A stretch of DNA of 64,000 nucleotides. It comes from Rhynochetos jubatus (lineage: Eukaryota > Chordata > Aves > Eurypygiformes > Rhynochetidae). Made by a program: the position numbers and the translations under genes. Position 1 is the stretch's first letter; each line of letters opens with the position of its first letter. Of the stretch, positions 1 to 10,660 are shown in pieces. Below the pieces are notes generated by a model that was not told where the DNA came from, made no database searches, and saw nothing but the letters and a program-made list of their open reading frames with translations. The stretch lies in assembly GCA_027574665.1 (NCBI GenBank), contig CM050659.1:16221001-16285000 (forward strand). Direction: 5' to 3'.

Positions 1-151
1 CCAGGGATAATTGGGATTGCAAAGGCCTGCCAAGAGGAGCACGACACTGCACCGACATGGCTCCTTCCCCTGCTTTCCTAGCCAGAACCCGGGGGTGGCC
101 GTGGCCGGAAACCGCAGTCGGCAACTTCTAGGGTTAGGGTTAAGGTTAGGG

Positions 152-322
152 TCCGGAGAACCAGAAAGCCCACAGCTCCAGGGATAATTGGGATTGCAAA
201 GGCCTGCCAAGAGGAGCACGACACTGCACCGACATGGCTCCTTCCCCCGCTTTCCTAGCCAGAATTCAGGGGGGGCCATACCCAGAAACCGCGGTCGGCA
301 ACTTCTAGGGTTAGGGTTAGGG
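152..322 (+). repeat. Example 171-bp monomer (two TTAGGG)
   Basis: TCCGGAG starts at 152 and the next one at 323, giving 171 bp. The telomere block is CTAGGG (305-310) and only two TTAGGG (311-322), exactly one hexamer shorter than the reference. It therefore carries three GGG runs rather than four. Monomers of this class are a minority scattered along the array, appearing more often in the left third than on the right. Confidence 0.95.
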
Positions 323-3308
323 TCCGGAGAACCAGAAAGCCCACAGCTCCAGGGATAATTGGGATTGCAAAGGCCTGCCAAGAGGAGCACGACACTGCAC
401 CGAAATGGCTCCTTCCCCAGCTTTCCTAGCCAGAACCCGGGGGGGGGCCGTGGCCGGAAACCGCGGTTGTCAACTTCTAGGGTTAGGGTTAGGGTTAGGG
501 TCCGGAGAACCAGAAAGCCCACAGCTCCAGGGATAATTGGGATTGCAAAGGCCTGCCAAGAGGAGCACGACACTGCACAGACATGGCTCCTTCCCCTGCT
601 TTCCTAGCCAGAACCCGGGGGGGGCCGTGTCCGGAAACCGCAGTCGGCAACTTCTAGGGTTAGGGTTAAGGTTAGGGTCCGGAGAACCAGAAAGCCCACA
701 GCTCCAGGGATAATTGGGATTGCAAAGGCCTGCCAAGAGGAGCACGACACTGCACCGACATGGCTCCTTCCCCTGCTTTCCTAGCCAGAACCCGGGGGGG
801 GCCGTGCCCAGAAACCGCGGTCGGCAACTTCTAGGGTTAGGGTTAGGGTCCGGAGAACCAGAAAGCCCACAGCTCCAGGGATAATTGGGATTGCAAAGGC
901 CTGCCAAGAGGAGCACGACACTGCACAGACATGGCTCCTTCCCCAGCTCTCCTAGCCAGAACCCAGGGTGGGCCATGCCCAGAAACCGCGGTTGGCAACT
1001 TCTAGGGTTAGGGTTAGGGTTAGGGTCCGGAGAACCAGAAAGCCCACAGCTCCAGGGATAATTGGGATTGCAAAGGCCTGCCAAGAGGAGCACAACACTG
1101 CACAGACATGGCTCCTTCCCCTGCTTTCCTAGCCAGAAACCAGGGGGGGCCGTGGCCGGAAACTGGGGTTGGCAAATTCTAGGGTTAGGGTTAGGGTTAG
1201 GGTCCGGAGAACCAGAAAGCCCACAGCTCCAGGGATAATTGGGATTGCAAAGGCCTGCCAAGAGGAGCACGACACTGCACCGACATGGCTCCTTCCCCAG
1301 CTTTCCTAGCCAGAACGCAGGGGGGGCCGTGGCCGGAAACCGCGGTCGGCAACTTCTAGGGTTAGGGTTAGGGTTAGGGTCCGGAGAACCAGAAAGCCCA
1401 CAGCTCCAGGGATAATTGGGATTGCAAAGGCCTGCCAAGAGGAGCACGACACTGCACAGACATGGCTCCTTCCCCAGCTTTCCTAGCCAGAACCCGGGGG
1501 GGGCCGTGGCCGGAAACCGCGGTCGGCAACTTCTAGGGTTAGGGTTAGGGTCCGGAGAACCAGAAAGCCCACAGCTCCAGGGATAATTGGGATTGCAAAG
1601 GCCTGCCAAGAGGAGCACGACACTGCACCGACATGGCTCCTTCCCCAGCTTTCCTAGCCAGAACCCAGGGGGGGCCATGCCCAGAAACCGCGGTCGGCAA
1701 CTTCTAGGGTTAGGGTTAGGGTTAGGGTCCGGAGAACCAGAAAGCCCACAGCTCCAGGGATAATTGGGATTGCAAAGGCCTGCCAAGAGGAGCACGACAC
1801 TGCACAGACATGGCTCCTTCCCCAGCTTTCCTAGCCATAACCCAGGGGGGGCCGTCGCCGGAAACCGCGGTCGGCAACTTCTAGGGTTAGGGTTAGGGTT
1901 AGGGTCCGGAGAACCAGAAAGCCCACAGCTCCAGGGATAATTGGGATTGCAAAGGCCTGCCAAGAGGAGCACGACACTGCACCGACATGGCTCCTTCCCC
2001 AGCTTTCCTAGCCAGAACCTGGGGGGGGCCGTGGCCGGAAACCGCTGTCGGCAACTTCTAGGGTTAGGGTTAGGGTCCGGAGAACCAGAAAGCCCACAGC
2101 TCCAGGGATAATTGGGATTGCAAAGGCCTGCCAAGAGGAGCACGACACTGCACCGACATGGCTCCTTCCCCAGCTTTCCTAGCCAGAACCCAGGGGGGGC
2201 CATGCCCAGAAACGGCGGTCGGCAACTTCTAGGGTTAGGGTTAGGGTTAGGGTCCGGAGAACCAGAAAGCCCACAGCTCCAGGGATAATTGGCATTGCAA
2301 AGGCCTGCCAAGAGGAGCACGACACTGCACCGACATGGCTCCTTCCCCTGCTTTCCTAGCCAGAACCCGGGGGGGGCCGTGGCCGGAAACCGCGGTCGGC
2401 AACTTCTAGGGTTAGGGTTAGGGTTAGGGTCCGGAGAACCAGAAAGCCCACAGCTCCAGGGATAATTGGGATTGCAAAGGCCTGCCAAGAGGAGCACGAC
2501 ACTGCACAGACATGGCTCCTTCCCCTGCTTTCCTAGCCAGAACCCAGGGGGGGCCGTGGCCGGAAACTGCGGTCGGCAACTTCTAGGGTTAGGGTTAGGG
2601 TTAGGGCCCGGAGAACCAGAAAGCCCACAGCTCCAGGGATAATTGGGATTGCAAAGGCCTGCCAAGAGGAGCACGACACTGCACAGACATGGCTTCTTCC
2701 CCAGCTTTCCTAGCCAGAACCCGGGGGGGGCCGTGGCCGGAAACCGCGGTCGGCAAATTCTAGGGTTAGGGTTAGGGTCCGGAGAACCAGAAAGCCCACA
2801 GCTCCAGGGATAATTGGGATTGCAAAGGCCTGCCAAGAGGAGCACGACACTGCACAGACATGGCTCCTTCCCCTGCTTTCCTAGCCAGAACCCAGGGGGG
2901 GCCGTGGCCGGAAACCGCGGTCGGCAACTTCTAGGGTTAGGGTTAGGGTTAGGGTCCGGAGAACCAGAAAGCCCACAGCTCCAGGGATAATTGGGATTGC
3001 AAAGGCCTGCCAAGAGGAGCACGACACTGCACAGACATGGCTCCTTCCCCAGCTCTCCTAGCCAGAACCCAGGGGGGGCCATGCCCAGAAACCGCGGTCG
3101 GCAACTTCTAGGGTTAGGGTTAGGGTTAGGGTCTGGAGAACCAGAAAGCCCACAGCTCCAGGGATAATTGGGATTGCAAAGGCCTGCCAAGAGGAGCACG
3201 ACACTGCACCGACATGGCTCCTTCCCCAGCTTTCCTAGCCAGAACCCAGGGGGGGCCGTGGCCGGAAACCGCGGTCGGCAACTTCTAGGGTTAGGGTTAG
3301 GGTTAGGG

Positions 3309-3491
3309 TCCGGAGAACCAGAAAGCCCACAGCTCCAGGGATAATTGGGATTGCAAAGGCCTGCCAAGAGGAGCACGACACTGCACCGACATGGCTCCTT
3401 CCGCAGCTTTCCTAGCCAGAACCCAGGGGGGGCCGTGGCCGGAAACTGCGGTCGGCAACTTCTAGGGTTAGGGTTAGGGTTAGGGTTAGGG
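3309..3491 (+). repeat. 183-bp monomer (four TTAGGG), first of three
   Basis: TCCGGAG at 3,309 and 3,492 bound a 183-bp unit whose block is CTAGGG followed by four TTAGGG at 3,468-3,491. It also carries a private TTCCGCAG variant in the pyrimidine tract and ACTGCGG in the core. Confidence 0.95.
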
Positions 3492-6420
3492 TCCGGAGAA
3501 CCAGAAAGCCCACAGCTCCAGGGATAATTGGGATTGCAAAGGCCTGCCAAGAGGAGCACGACACTGCACAGACATGGCTCCTTCCCCTGCTTTCCTAGCC
3601 AGAACCCAGGGGGGGCCGTGGCCGGAAACTGCGGTCGGCAACTTCTAGGGTTAGGGTTAGGGTTAGGGCCCGGAGAACCAGAAAGCCCACAGCTCCAGGG
3701 ATAATTGGGATTGCAAAGGCCTGCCAAGAGGAGCACGACACTGCACAGACATGGCTCCTTCCCCTGCTTTCCTAGCCAGAACCCGGGGGTGGCCGTGGCC
3801 GGAAACCGCGGTCGGCAACTTCTAGGGTTAGGGTTAGGGTCCGGAGAACCAGAAAGCCCACAGCTCCAGGGATAATTGGGATTGCAAAGGCCTGCCAAGA
3901 GGAGCACGACACTGCACAGACATGGCTCCTTCCCCAGCTTTCCTAGCCAGAACCCAGGGTGGGCCGTCGCCGGAAATCGCGGTCGGCAACTTCTAGGGTT
4001 AGGGTTAGGGTTAGGGTCCGGAGAACCAGAAAGCCCACAGCTCCAGGGATAATTGGGATTGCAAAGGCCTGCCAAGAGGAGCACGACACTGCACAGACAT
4101 GGCTCCTTCCCCAGCTCTCCTAGCCAGAACCCAGGGGGGGCCATGCCCAGAAACCGCGGTCGGCAACTTCTAGGGTTAGGGTTAGGGTTAGGGTCCGGAG
4201 AACCAGAAAGCCCACAGCTCCAGGGATAATTGGGATTGCAAAGGCCTGCCAAGAGGAGCACGACACTGCACCGACATGGCTCCTTCCCCTGCTTTCCTAG
4301 CCAGAACCCGGGGGGGGCCGTGGCCGGAAACCGCGGTCGGCAACTTCTAGGGTTAGGGTTAGGGTTAGGGTCCGGAGAACCAGAAAGCCCACAGCTCCAG
4401 GGATAATTGGGATTGCAAAGGCCTGCCAAGAGGAGCACGACACTGCACCGACATGGCTCCTTCCCCTGCTTTCCTAGCCAGAACCCGGGGGGGGTGCCGT
4501 GGCCGGAAACCACGGTCGGCAACTTCTAGGGTTAGGGTTAGGGTTAGGGTCCGGAGAACCAGAAAGCCCACAGCTCCAGGGATAATTGGGATTGCAAAGG
4601 CCTGCCAAGAGGAGCACGACACTGCACCGACATGGCTCCTTCCCCTGCTTTCCTAGCCAGAACCCGGGGGGGGCCGTGGCCGGAAACCGCGGTCGGCAAC
4701 TTCTAGGGTTAGGGTTAGGGTCCGGAGAACCAGAAAGCCCACAGCTCCAGGGATAATTGGGATTGCAAAGGCCTGCCAAGAGGAGCACGACACTGCATAG
4801 ACATGGCTCCTTCCCCAGCTCTCCTAGCCAGAACCCAGGGGGGGCCGTGGCCGGAAACCGCGGTCGGCAACTTCTAGGGTTAGGGTTAGGGTCCAGAGAA
4901 CCAGAAAGCCCACAGCTCCAGGGATAATTGGGATTGCAAAGGCCTGCCAAGAGGAGCACGACACTGCACAGACATGGCTCCTTCCCCAGCTCTCCTAGCC
5001 AGAACCCAGGGGGGGCCATGCCCAGAAACCGCGGTCGGCAACTTCTAGGGTTAGGGTTAGGGTTAGGGTCCGGAGAACCAGAAAGCCCACAGCTCCAGGG
5101 ATAATTGGGATTGCAAAGGCCTGCCAAGAGGAGCACGACACTGCACCGACATGGCTCCTTCCCCTGCTTTCCTAGCCAGAACCCAGGGGGGGCCGTCGCC
5201 GGAAACCGCGGTCGGCAACTTCTAGGGTTAGGGTTAAGGTTAGGGTCTGGAGAACCAGAAAGCCCACAGCTCCAGGGATAATTGGGATTGCAAAGGCCTG
5301 CCAAGAGGAGCACGACACTGCACAGACATGGCTCCTTCCCCTGCTTTCCTAGCCAGAACGCGGGGGGAGCCTTGGCTGGAAACCGCGGTCGGCAACTTCT
5401 AGGGTTAGGGTTAGGGTCCGGAGAACCAGAAAGCCCACAGCTCCAGGGATAATTGGGATTGCAAAGGCCTGCCAAGAGGAGCACGACACTGCAAAGACAT
5501 GGCTTCTTCCCCTGCTTTCCTAGCCAGAACCCGGGAGGGGGGCCGTGGGCGGAAACCGCGGTCGGCAACTTCTAGGGTTAGGGTTAGGGTTAGGGTCCGG
5601 AGAACCAGAAAGCCCACAGCTCCAGGGATAATTGGGATTGGAAAGGCCTGCCAAGGGGAGCACAACACTGCACAGACATGGCTCCTTCCCCTGCTTTCGT
5701 AACCAGAACCCGGGGGGGGGCCGTGGCCGGAAACCGCGGTCGGCAACTTCTAGGGTTAGGGTTAGGGTTAGGGTCCGGAGAACCAGAAAGCCCACAGCTC
5801 CAGGGATAATTGGGATTGCAAAGGCCTGCCAAGAGGAGCACGACACTGCACCGACATGGCTCCTTCCCCTGCTTTCCTAGCCAGAACCCAGGGGGGGCCG
5901 TGGCCAGAAACCGCGGTCGGCAACTTCTAGGGTTAGGGTTAGGGTTAGGGTCCGGAGAACCAGAAAGCCCACAGCTCCAGGGATAATTGGGATTGCAAAG
6001 GCCTGCCAAGAGGAGCACGACACTGCACCGACATGGCTCCTTCCCCTGCTTTCCTAGCCAGAACCCGGGGGGGGCCATGGCCGGAAACCGCGGTCGGCAA
6101 ATTCTAGGGTTAGGGTTAGGGTTAGGGTCCGGAGAACCAGAAAGCCCACAGCTCCAGGGATAATTGGGATTGCAAAGGCCTGCCAAGAGGAGCACGACAC
6201 TGCACAGACATGGCTCCTTCCCCTGCTTTCCTAGCCAGAACCCGGGGTGGGCCGTGGCCGGAAACCGCGGTCGGCAACTTCTAGGGTTAGGGTTAGGGTT
6301 AGGGTCCGGAGAACCAGAAAGCCCACAGCTCCAGGGATAATTGGGATTGCAAAGGCCTGCCAAGAGGAGCACGACACTGCACAGACATGGCTCCTTCCCC
6401 AGCTTTCCTAGCCAGAACCC

Positions 6421-6430
6421 GGGGGGGGGG
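6421..6430 (+). repeat. Longest G tract (G10)
   Basis: The monomer G tract, normally G7, is ten G here and is preceded by CCC. G8 and G9 alleles occur elsewhere, and shortened G6 or interrupted tracts define other subfamilies. Polymerase slippage is the simplest cause. Confidence 0.9.
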
Positions 6431-7008
6431 CCGTGGCCGGAAACCGCGGTCGGCAACTTCTAGGGTTAGGGTTAGGGTTAGGGTCCGGAGAACCAGAAAG
6501 CCCACAGCTCCAGGGATAATTGGGATTGCAAAGGCCTGCCAAGAGGAGCACGACACTGCACAGACATGGCTCCTTCCCCTGCTTTCCTAGCCAGAACCCA
6601 GGGAGGGCCGTGGCCGGAAACCGCGGTCGGCAACTTCTAGGGTTAGGGTTAGGGTCCGGAGAACCAGAAAGCCCACAGCTCCAGGGATATTTGGGATTGC
6701 AAAGGCCTGCCAAGAGGAGCACGACACTGCACAGACATGGCTCCTTCCCCTGCTTTCCTAGCCAGAACTCAGGTGGGGCCATGCCCAGAAACCGCGGTCG
6801 GCAACTTCTAGGGTTAGGGTTAGGGTTAGGGTCCGGAGAACCAGAAAGCCCACAGCTCCAGGCATAATTGGGATTGCAAAGGCCTGCCAAGAGGAGCACG
6901 ACACTGCACAGACATGGCTCCTTCCCCAGCTTTCCTAGCCAGAACCCAGGGGGGGCCGTGGCCGGAAACCGTGGTTGGCAACTTCTAGGGTTAGGGTTAG
7001 GGTTAGGG

Positions 7009-7191
7009 TCCGGAGAACCAGAAAGCCCACAGCTCCAGGGATATTTGGGATTGCAAAGGCCTGCCAAGAGGAGCACGACACTGCACAGACATGGCTCCTT
7101 CCCCAGCATTCCTAGCCAGAACCCAAGGGGGGCCGTGGCCGGAAACCACGGTTGGCAACTTCTAGGGTTAGGGTTAGGGTTAGGGTTAGGG
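7009..7191 (+). repeat. 183-bp monomer (four TTAGGG), second of three
   Basis: TCCGGAG at 7,009 and 7,192 bound this 183-bp unit, with four TTAGGG at 7,168-7,191. It carries CAGGGATATTTGG in place of the usual GGATAATT, and ACCACGGTTGG in the core (two CpG transitions). The unit at about 6,658 shares the GATATTT variant, which suggests local conversion or duplication. Confidence 0.93.
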
Positions 7192-8564
7192 TCCGGAGAA
7201 CCAGAAAGCCCACAGCTCCAGGGATAATTGGGATTGCAAAGGCCTGCCAAGAGGAGCACGACACTGCACAGACATGGCTCCTTCCCCAGCTTTCCTAGCC
7301 AGAACCCGGGGGGTCCGTGGCCGGAAACTGCGGTCGGCAACTTCTAGGGTTAGGGTTAGGGTTAGGGTCCGGAGAACCAGAAAGCCCACAGCTCCAGGGA
7401 TAATTGGGATTGCAAAGGCCTGCCAAGAGGAGCACGACACTGCACAGCCATGGCTCCTTCCCCAGCTTTCCTAGCCAGAACCCGGGGGGTCCTTGTCCGG
7501 AAACCGCGGTCGGCAACTTCTAGGGTTAGGGTTAGGGTTAGGGTCCGGAGAACCAGAAAGCCCACAGCTCCAGGGATAATTGGGATTGCAAAGGCCTGCC
7601 AAGAGGAGCACGACACTGCACAGACATGGCTCCTTCCCCTGCTTTCCTAGCCAGAACCCAGGGGGGGCCGTGGCCGGAAACCGCGGTCGGCAACTTCTAG
7701 GGTTAGGGTTAGGGTTAGGGTCCGGAGAACCAGAAAGCCCACAGCTCCAGGGATAATTGGGATTGCAAAGGCCTGCCAAGAGGAGCACGACACTGCACCG
7801 ACATGGCTCCTTCCCCTGCTTTCCTAGCCAGAACCCAGGGGGGGCCGTGGCCGGAAATCGTGGTCGGCAACTTCTAGGGTTAGGGTTAGGGTTAGGGTCC
7901 GGAGAACCAGAAAGCCCACAGCTCCAGGGATAATTGGGATTGCAAAGGCCTGCCAAGAGGAGCACGACACTGCACAGACATGGCTCCTTCCCCTGCTTTC
8001 CTAGCCAGAACCCGGGAGGTCCGTGTCCGGAAACCGCGGTCGGCAACTTCTAGGGTTAGGGTTAGGGTTAGGGTCCGGAGAACCAGAAAGCCCACAGCTC
8101 CAGGGATAATTGGGATTGCAAAGGCCTGCCAAGAGGAGCACGACACTTCACCGACATGGCTCCTTCCCCAGCTTTCCTAGCCAGAACCCGGGGGCTCCGT
8201 GGCCGGAAACCGCGTTCGGCAACTTCTAGGGTTAGGGTTAGGGTTAGGGTCCGGAGAACCAGAAAGCCCACAGCTCCAGGGATAATTGGGATTGCAAAGG
8301 CCTGCCAAGAGGAGCACAACACTGCACAGACATGGCTCCTTCCCCTGCTTTCCTAGCCAGAACCCAGGGGGGGCCGTGGCCGGGAACCGCAGTCGGCAAC
8401 TTCTAGGGTTAGGGTTAGGGTTAGGGTCCGGAGAACCAGAAAGCCCACAGCTCCAGGGATAATTGGGATTGCAAAGGCCTGCCAAGAGGAGCACGACACT
8501 GCACAGACATGGCTCCTTCCCCTGCTTTCCTAGCCAGAACCCAGGGGGGGCCGTCGCCGGAAAC

Positions 8565-9621
8565 CGCGGTCGGCAACTTCTAGGGTTAGGGTTAGGGTTA
8601 GGGTCCGGAGAACCAGAAAGCCCACAGCTCCAGGGATAATTGGGATTGCAAAGGCCTGCCAAGAGGAGCACGACACTGCACAGACATGGCTCCTTTCCCA
8701 GCTTTCCTAGCCAGAACCCAAGGGGGGCCATGCCCAGAAACCGCTGTCGGCAACTTCTAGGGTTAGGGTTAGGGTTAGGGTCCGGAGAACCAGAAAGCCC
8801 ACAGCTCCAGGGATAATTGGGATTGCAAAGGCCTGCCAAGAGGAGCACAACACTGCACAGACATGGCTCCTTCCCCTGCTTTCCTAGCCAGAACCCAGGG
8901 GGGGCTGTGGCCGGAAACCGCGGTCGGCAAGTTCTAGGGTTAGGGTTAGGGTTAGGGTCCGGAGAACCAGAAAGCCCACAGCTCCAGGGATAATTGGGAT
9001 TGCAAAGGCCTGCCAAGAGGAGCACGACACTGCACCGACATGGCTCCTTCCCCAGCTTTCCTAGCCAGAACCCAGGGGGGGCCATGCCCAGAAACCGCGG
9101 TCGGCAACTTCTAGGGTTAGGGTTAGGGTTAGGGTCCGGAGAACCAGAAAGCCCACAGCTCCAGGGATAATTGGGATTGCAAAGGCCTGCCAAGAGGAGC
9201 ACGACACTGCACAGACATGGCTCCTTCCCCTGCTTTCCTAGCCAGAACCCGGGGGGGGCTGTGGCCGGAAACCGCGGTCGGCAACTTCTAGGGTTAGGGT
9301 TAGGGTCCGGAGAACCAGAAAGCCCACAGCTCCAGGGATAATTGGGATTGCAAAGGCCTGCCAAGAGGAGCACGACACTGCACAGACATGGCTCCTTCCC
9401 CTGCTTTCCTAGCCAGAACGCGGGGGGGGGCCGTGGCCGGAAACCGCGGTCGGCAACTTCTAGGGTTAGGGTTAGGGTTAGGGCCCGGAGAACCAGAAAG
9501 CCCACAGCTCCAGGGATAATTGGGATTGCAAAGGCCTGCCAAGAGGAGCACGACACTGCACCGACATGGCTCCTTCCCCAGCTTTCCTAGCCAGAACCCG
9601 GGGGGGCCCGTGGCCGGAAAC
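8565..9621 (+). repeat. Six-monomer cassette, copy 1 (period 1,057 bp)
   Basis: Ordered diagnostic monomers: CTCCTTTCCCAG with CCAAGGGGGG and CCGCTG (ccca at 8,717); GGGGCTGTGG with GGCAAGTTCTAG; CCATGCCCAG; a 171-bp GGGGCTGTGG unit; a GAACGCGGGG unit ending GGGCCCGGAG; and a closing unit with GGGCCCGTGG. The same order is repeated immediately to the right, 1,057 bp on (six units, one of 171 bp, plus one base in a G tract). Boundaries are approximate to within one monomer. Confidence 0.85.
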
Positions 9622-10660
9622 CGCGGTCGGCAACTTCTAGGGTTAGGGTTAGGGTTAGGGTCCGGAGAACCAGAAAGCCCACAGCTCCAGGGATAATTGG
9701 GATTGCAAAGGCCTGCCAAGAGGAGCACGACACTGCACAGACATGGCTCCTTTCCCAGCTTTCCTAGCCAGAACCCAAGGGGGGCCATGCCCAGAAACCG
9801 CTGTCGGCAACTTCTAGGGTTAGGGTTAGGGTTAGGGTCCGGAGAACCAGAAAGCCCACAGCTCCAGGGATAATTGGGATTGCAAAGGCCTGCCAAGAGG
9901 AGCACAACACTGCACAGACATGGCTCCTTCCCCTGCTTTCCTAGCCAGAACCCAGGGGGGGCTGTGGCCGGAAACCGCGGTCGGCAAGTTCTAGGGTTAG
10001 GGTTAGGGTTAGGGTCCGGAGAACCAGAAAGCCCACAGCTCCAGGGATAATTGGGATTGCAAAGGCCTGCCAAGAGGAGCACGACACTGCACCGACATGG
10101 CTCCTTCCCCAGCTTTCCTAGCCAGAACCCAGGGGGGGCCATGCCCAGAAACCGCGGTCGGCAACTTCTAGGGTTAGGGTTAGGGTTAGGGTCCGGAGAA
10201 CCAGAAAGCCCACAGCTCCAGGGATAATTGGGATTGCAAAGGCCTGCCAAGAGGAGCACGACACTGCACAGACATGGCTCCTTCCCCTGCTTTCCTAGCC
10301 AGAACCCGGGGGGGGCTGTGGCCGGAAACCGCGGTCGGCAACTTCTAGGGTTAGGGTTAGGGTCCGGAGAACCAGAAAGCCCACAGCTCCAGGGATAATT
10401 GGGATTGCAAAGGCCTGCCAAGAGGAGCACGACACTGCACAGACATGGCTCCTTCCCCTGCTTTCCTAGCCAGAACGCGGGGGGGGGCCGTGGCCGGAAA
10501 CCGCGGTCGGCAACTTCTAGGGTTAGGGTTAGGGTTAGGGCCCGGAGAACCAGAAAGCCCACAGCTCCAGGGATAATTGGGATTGCAAAGGCCTGCCAAG
10601 AGGAGCACGACACTGCACCGACATGGCTCCTTCCCCAGCTTTCCTAGCCAGAACCCGGGG
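9622..10660 (+). repeat. Six-monomer cassette, copy 2 (tandem with copy 1)
   Basis: Same marker order as copy 1, with the CCAAGGGGGG marker at 9,774, exactly 1,057 bp after 8,717. The last monomer differs slightly (G7 with CCGTGG instead of G6 with CCCGTGG), and similarity ends where GGGATCATTGGG appears near 10,750. Related cassettes recur with the marker at 13,828, 14,890, 18,767 and 21,056, and a partial one at 20,177. Confidence 0.85.

Larger units (their letters stand above)
1..8560 (+). repeat. Left, most heterogeneous segment of the array
   Basis: This segment has the highest density of private substitutions and length classes. It holds TTAAGG in place of TTAGGG at 140, 666 and 5,234, two of the three 183-bp monomers, many 171-bp monomers and the longest G tract (G10 at 6,421-6,430). 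A run of short-G-tract monomers (GGGGGGTCC or close variants) lies near 7,310, 7,490, 8,010 and 8,190. I saw no long near-identical duplicated block inside it. The pattern fits an older or less recently homogenised part of the satellite. Judged by eye, not by alignment. Confidence 0.6.

Noticed and set aside
152..322. Alpha satellite, suggested by the 171-bp unit length
   Set aside because: The 171 bp results from losing one hexamer from 177. The sequence is GC-rich, has no CENP-B box, and does not resemble alphoid DNA.
359..607. Short plus-strand frames of 60-123 codons starting at ATGGGATTG-like or ATGGCTCC positions
   Set aside because: They recur once per monomer wherever a G-tract change joins two frames. 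They are shadows of the repeat, with no evidence of selection or expression signals.
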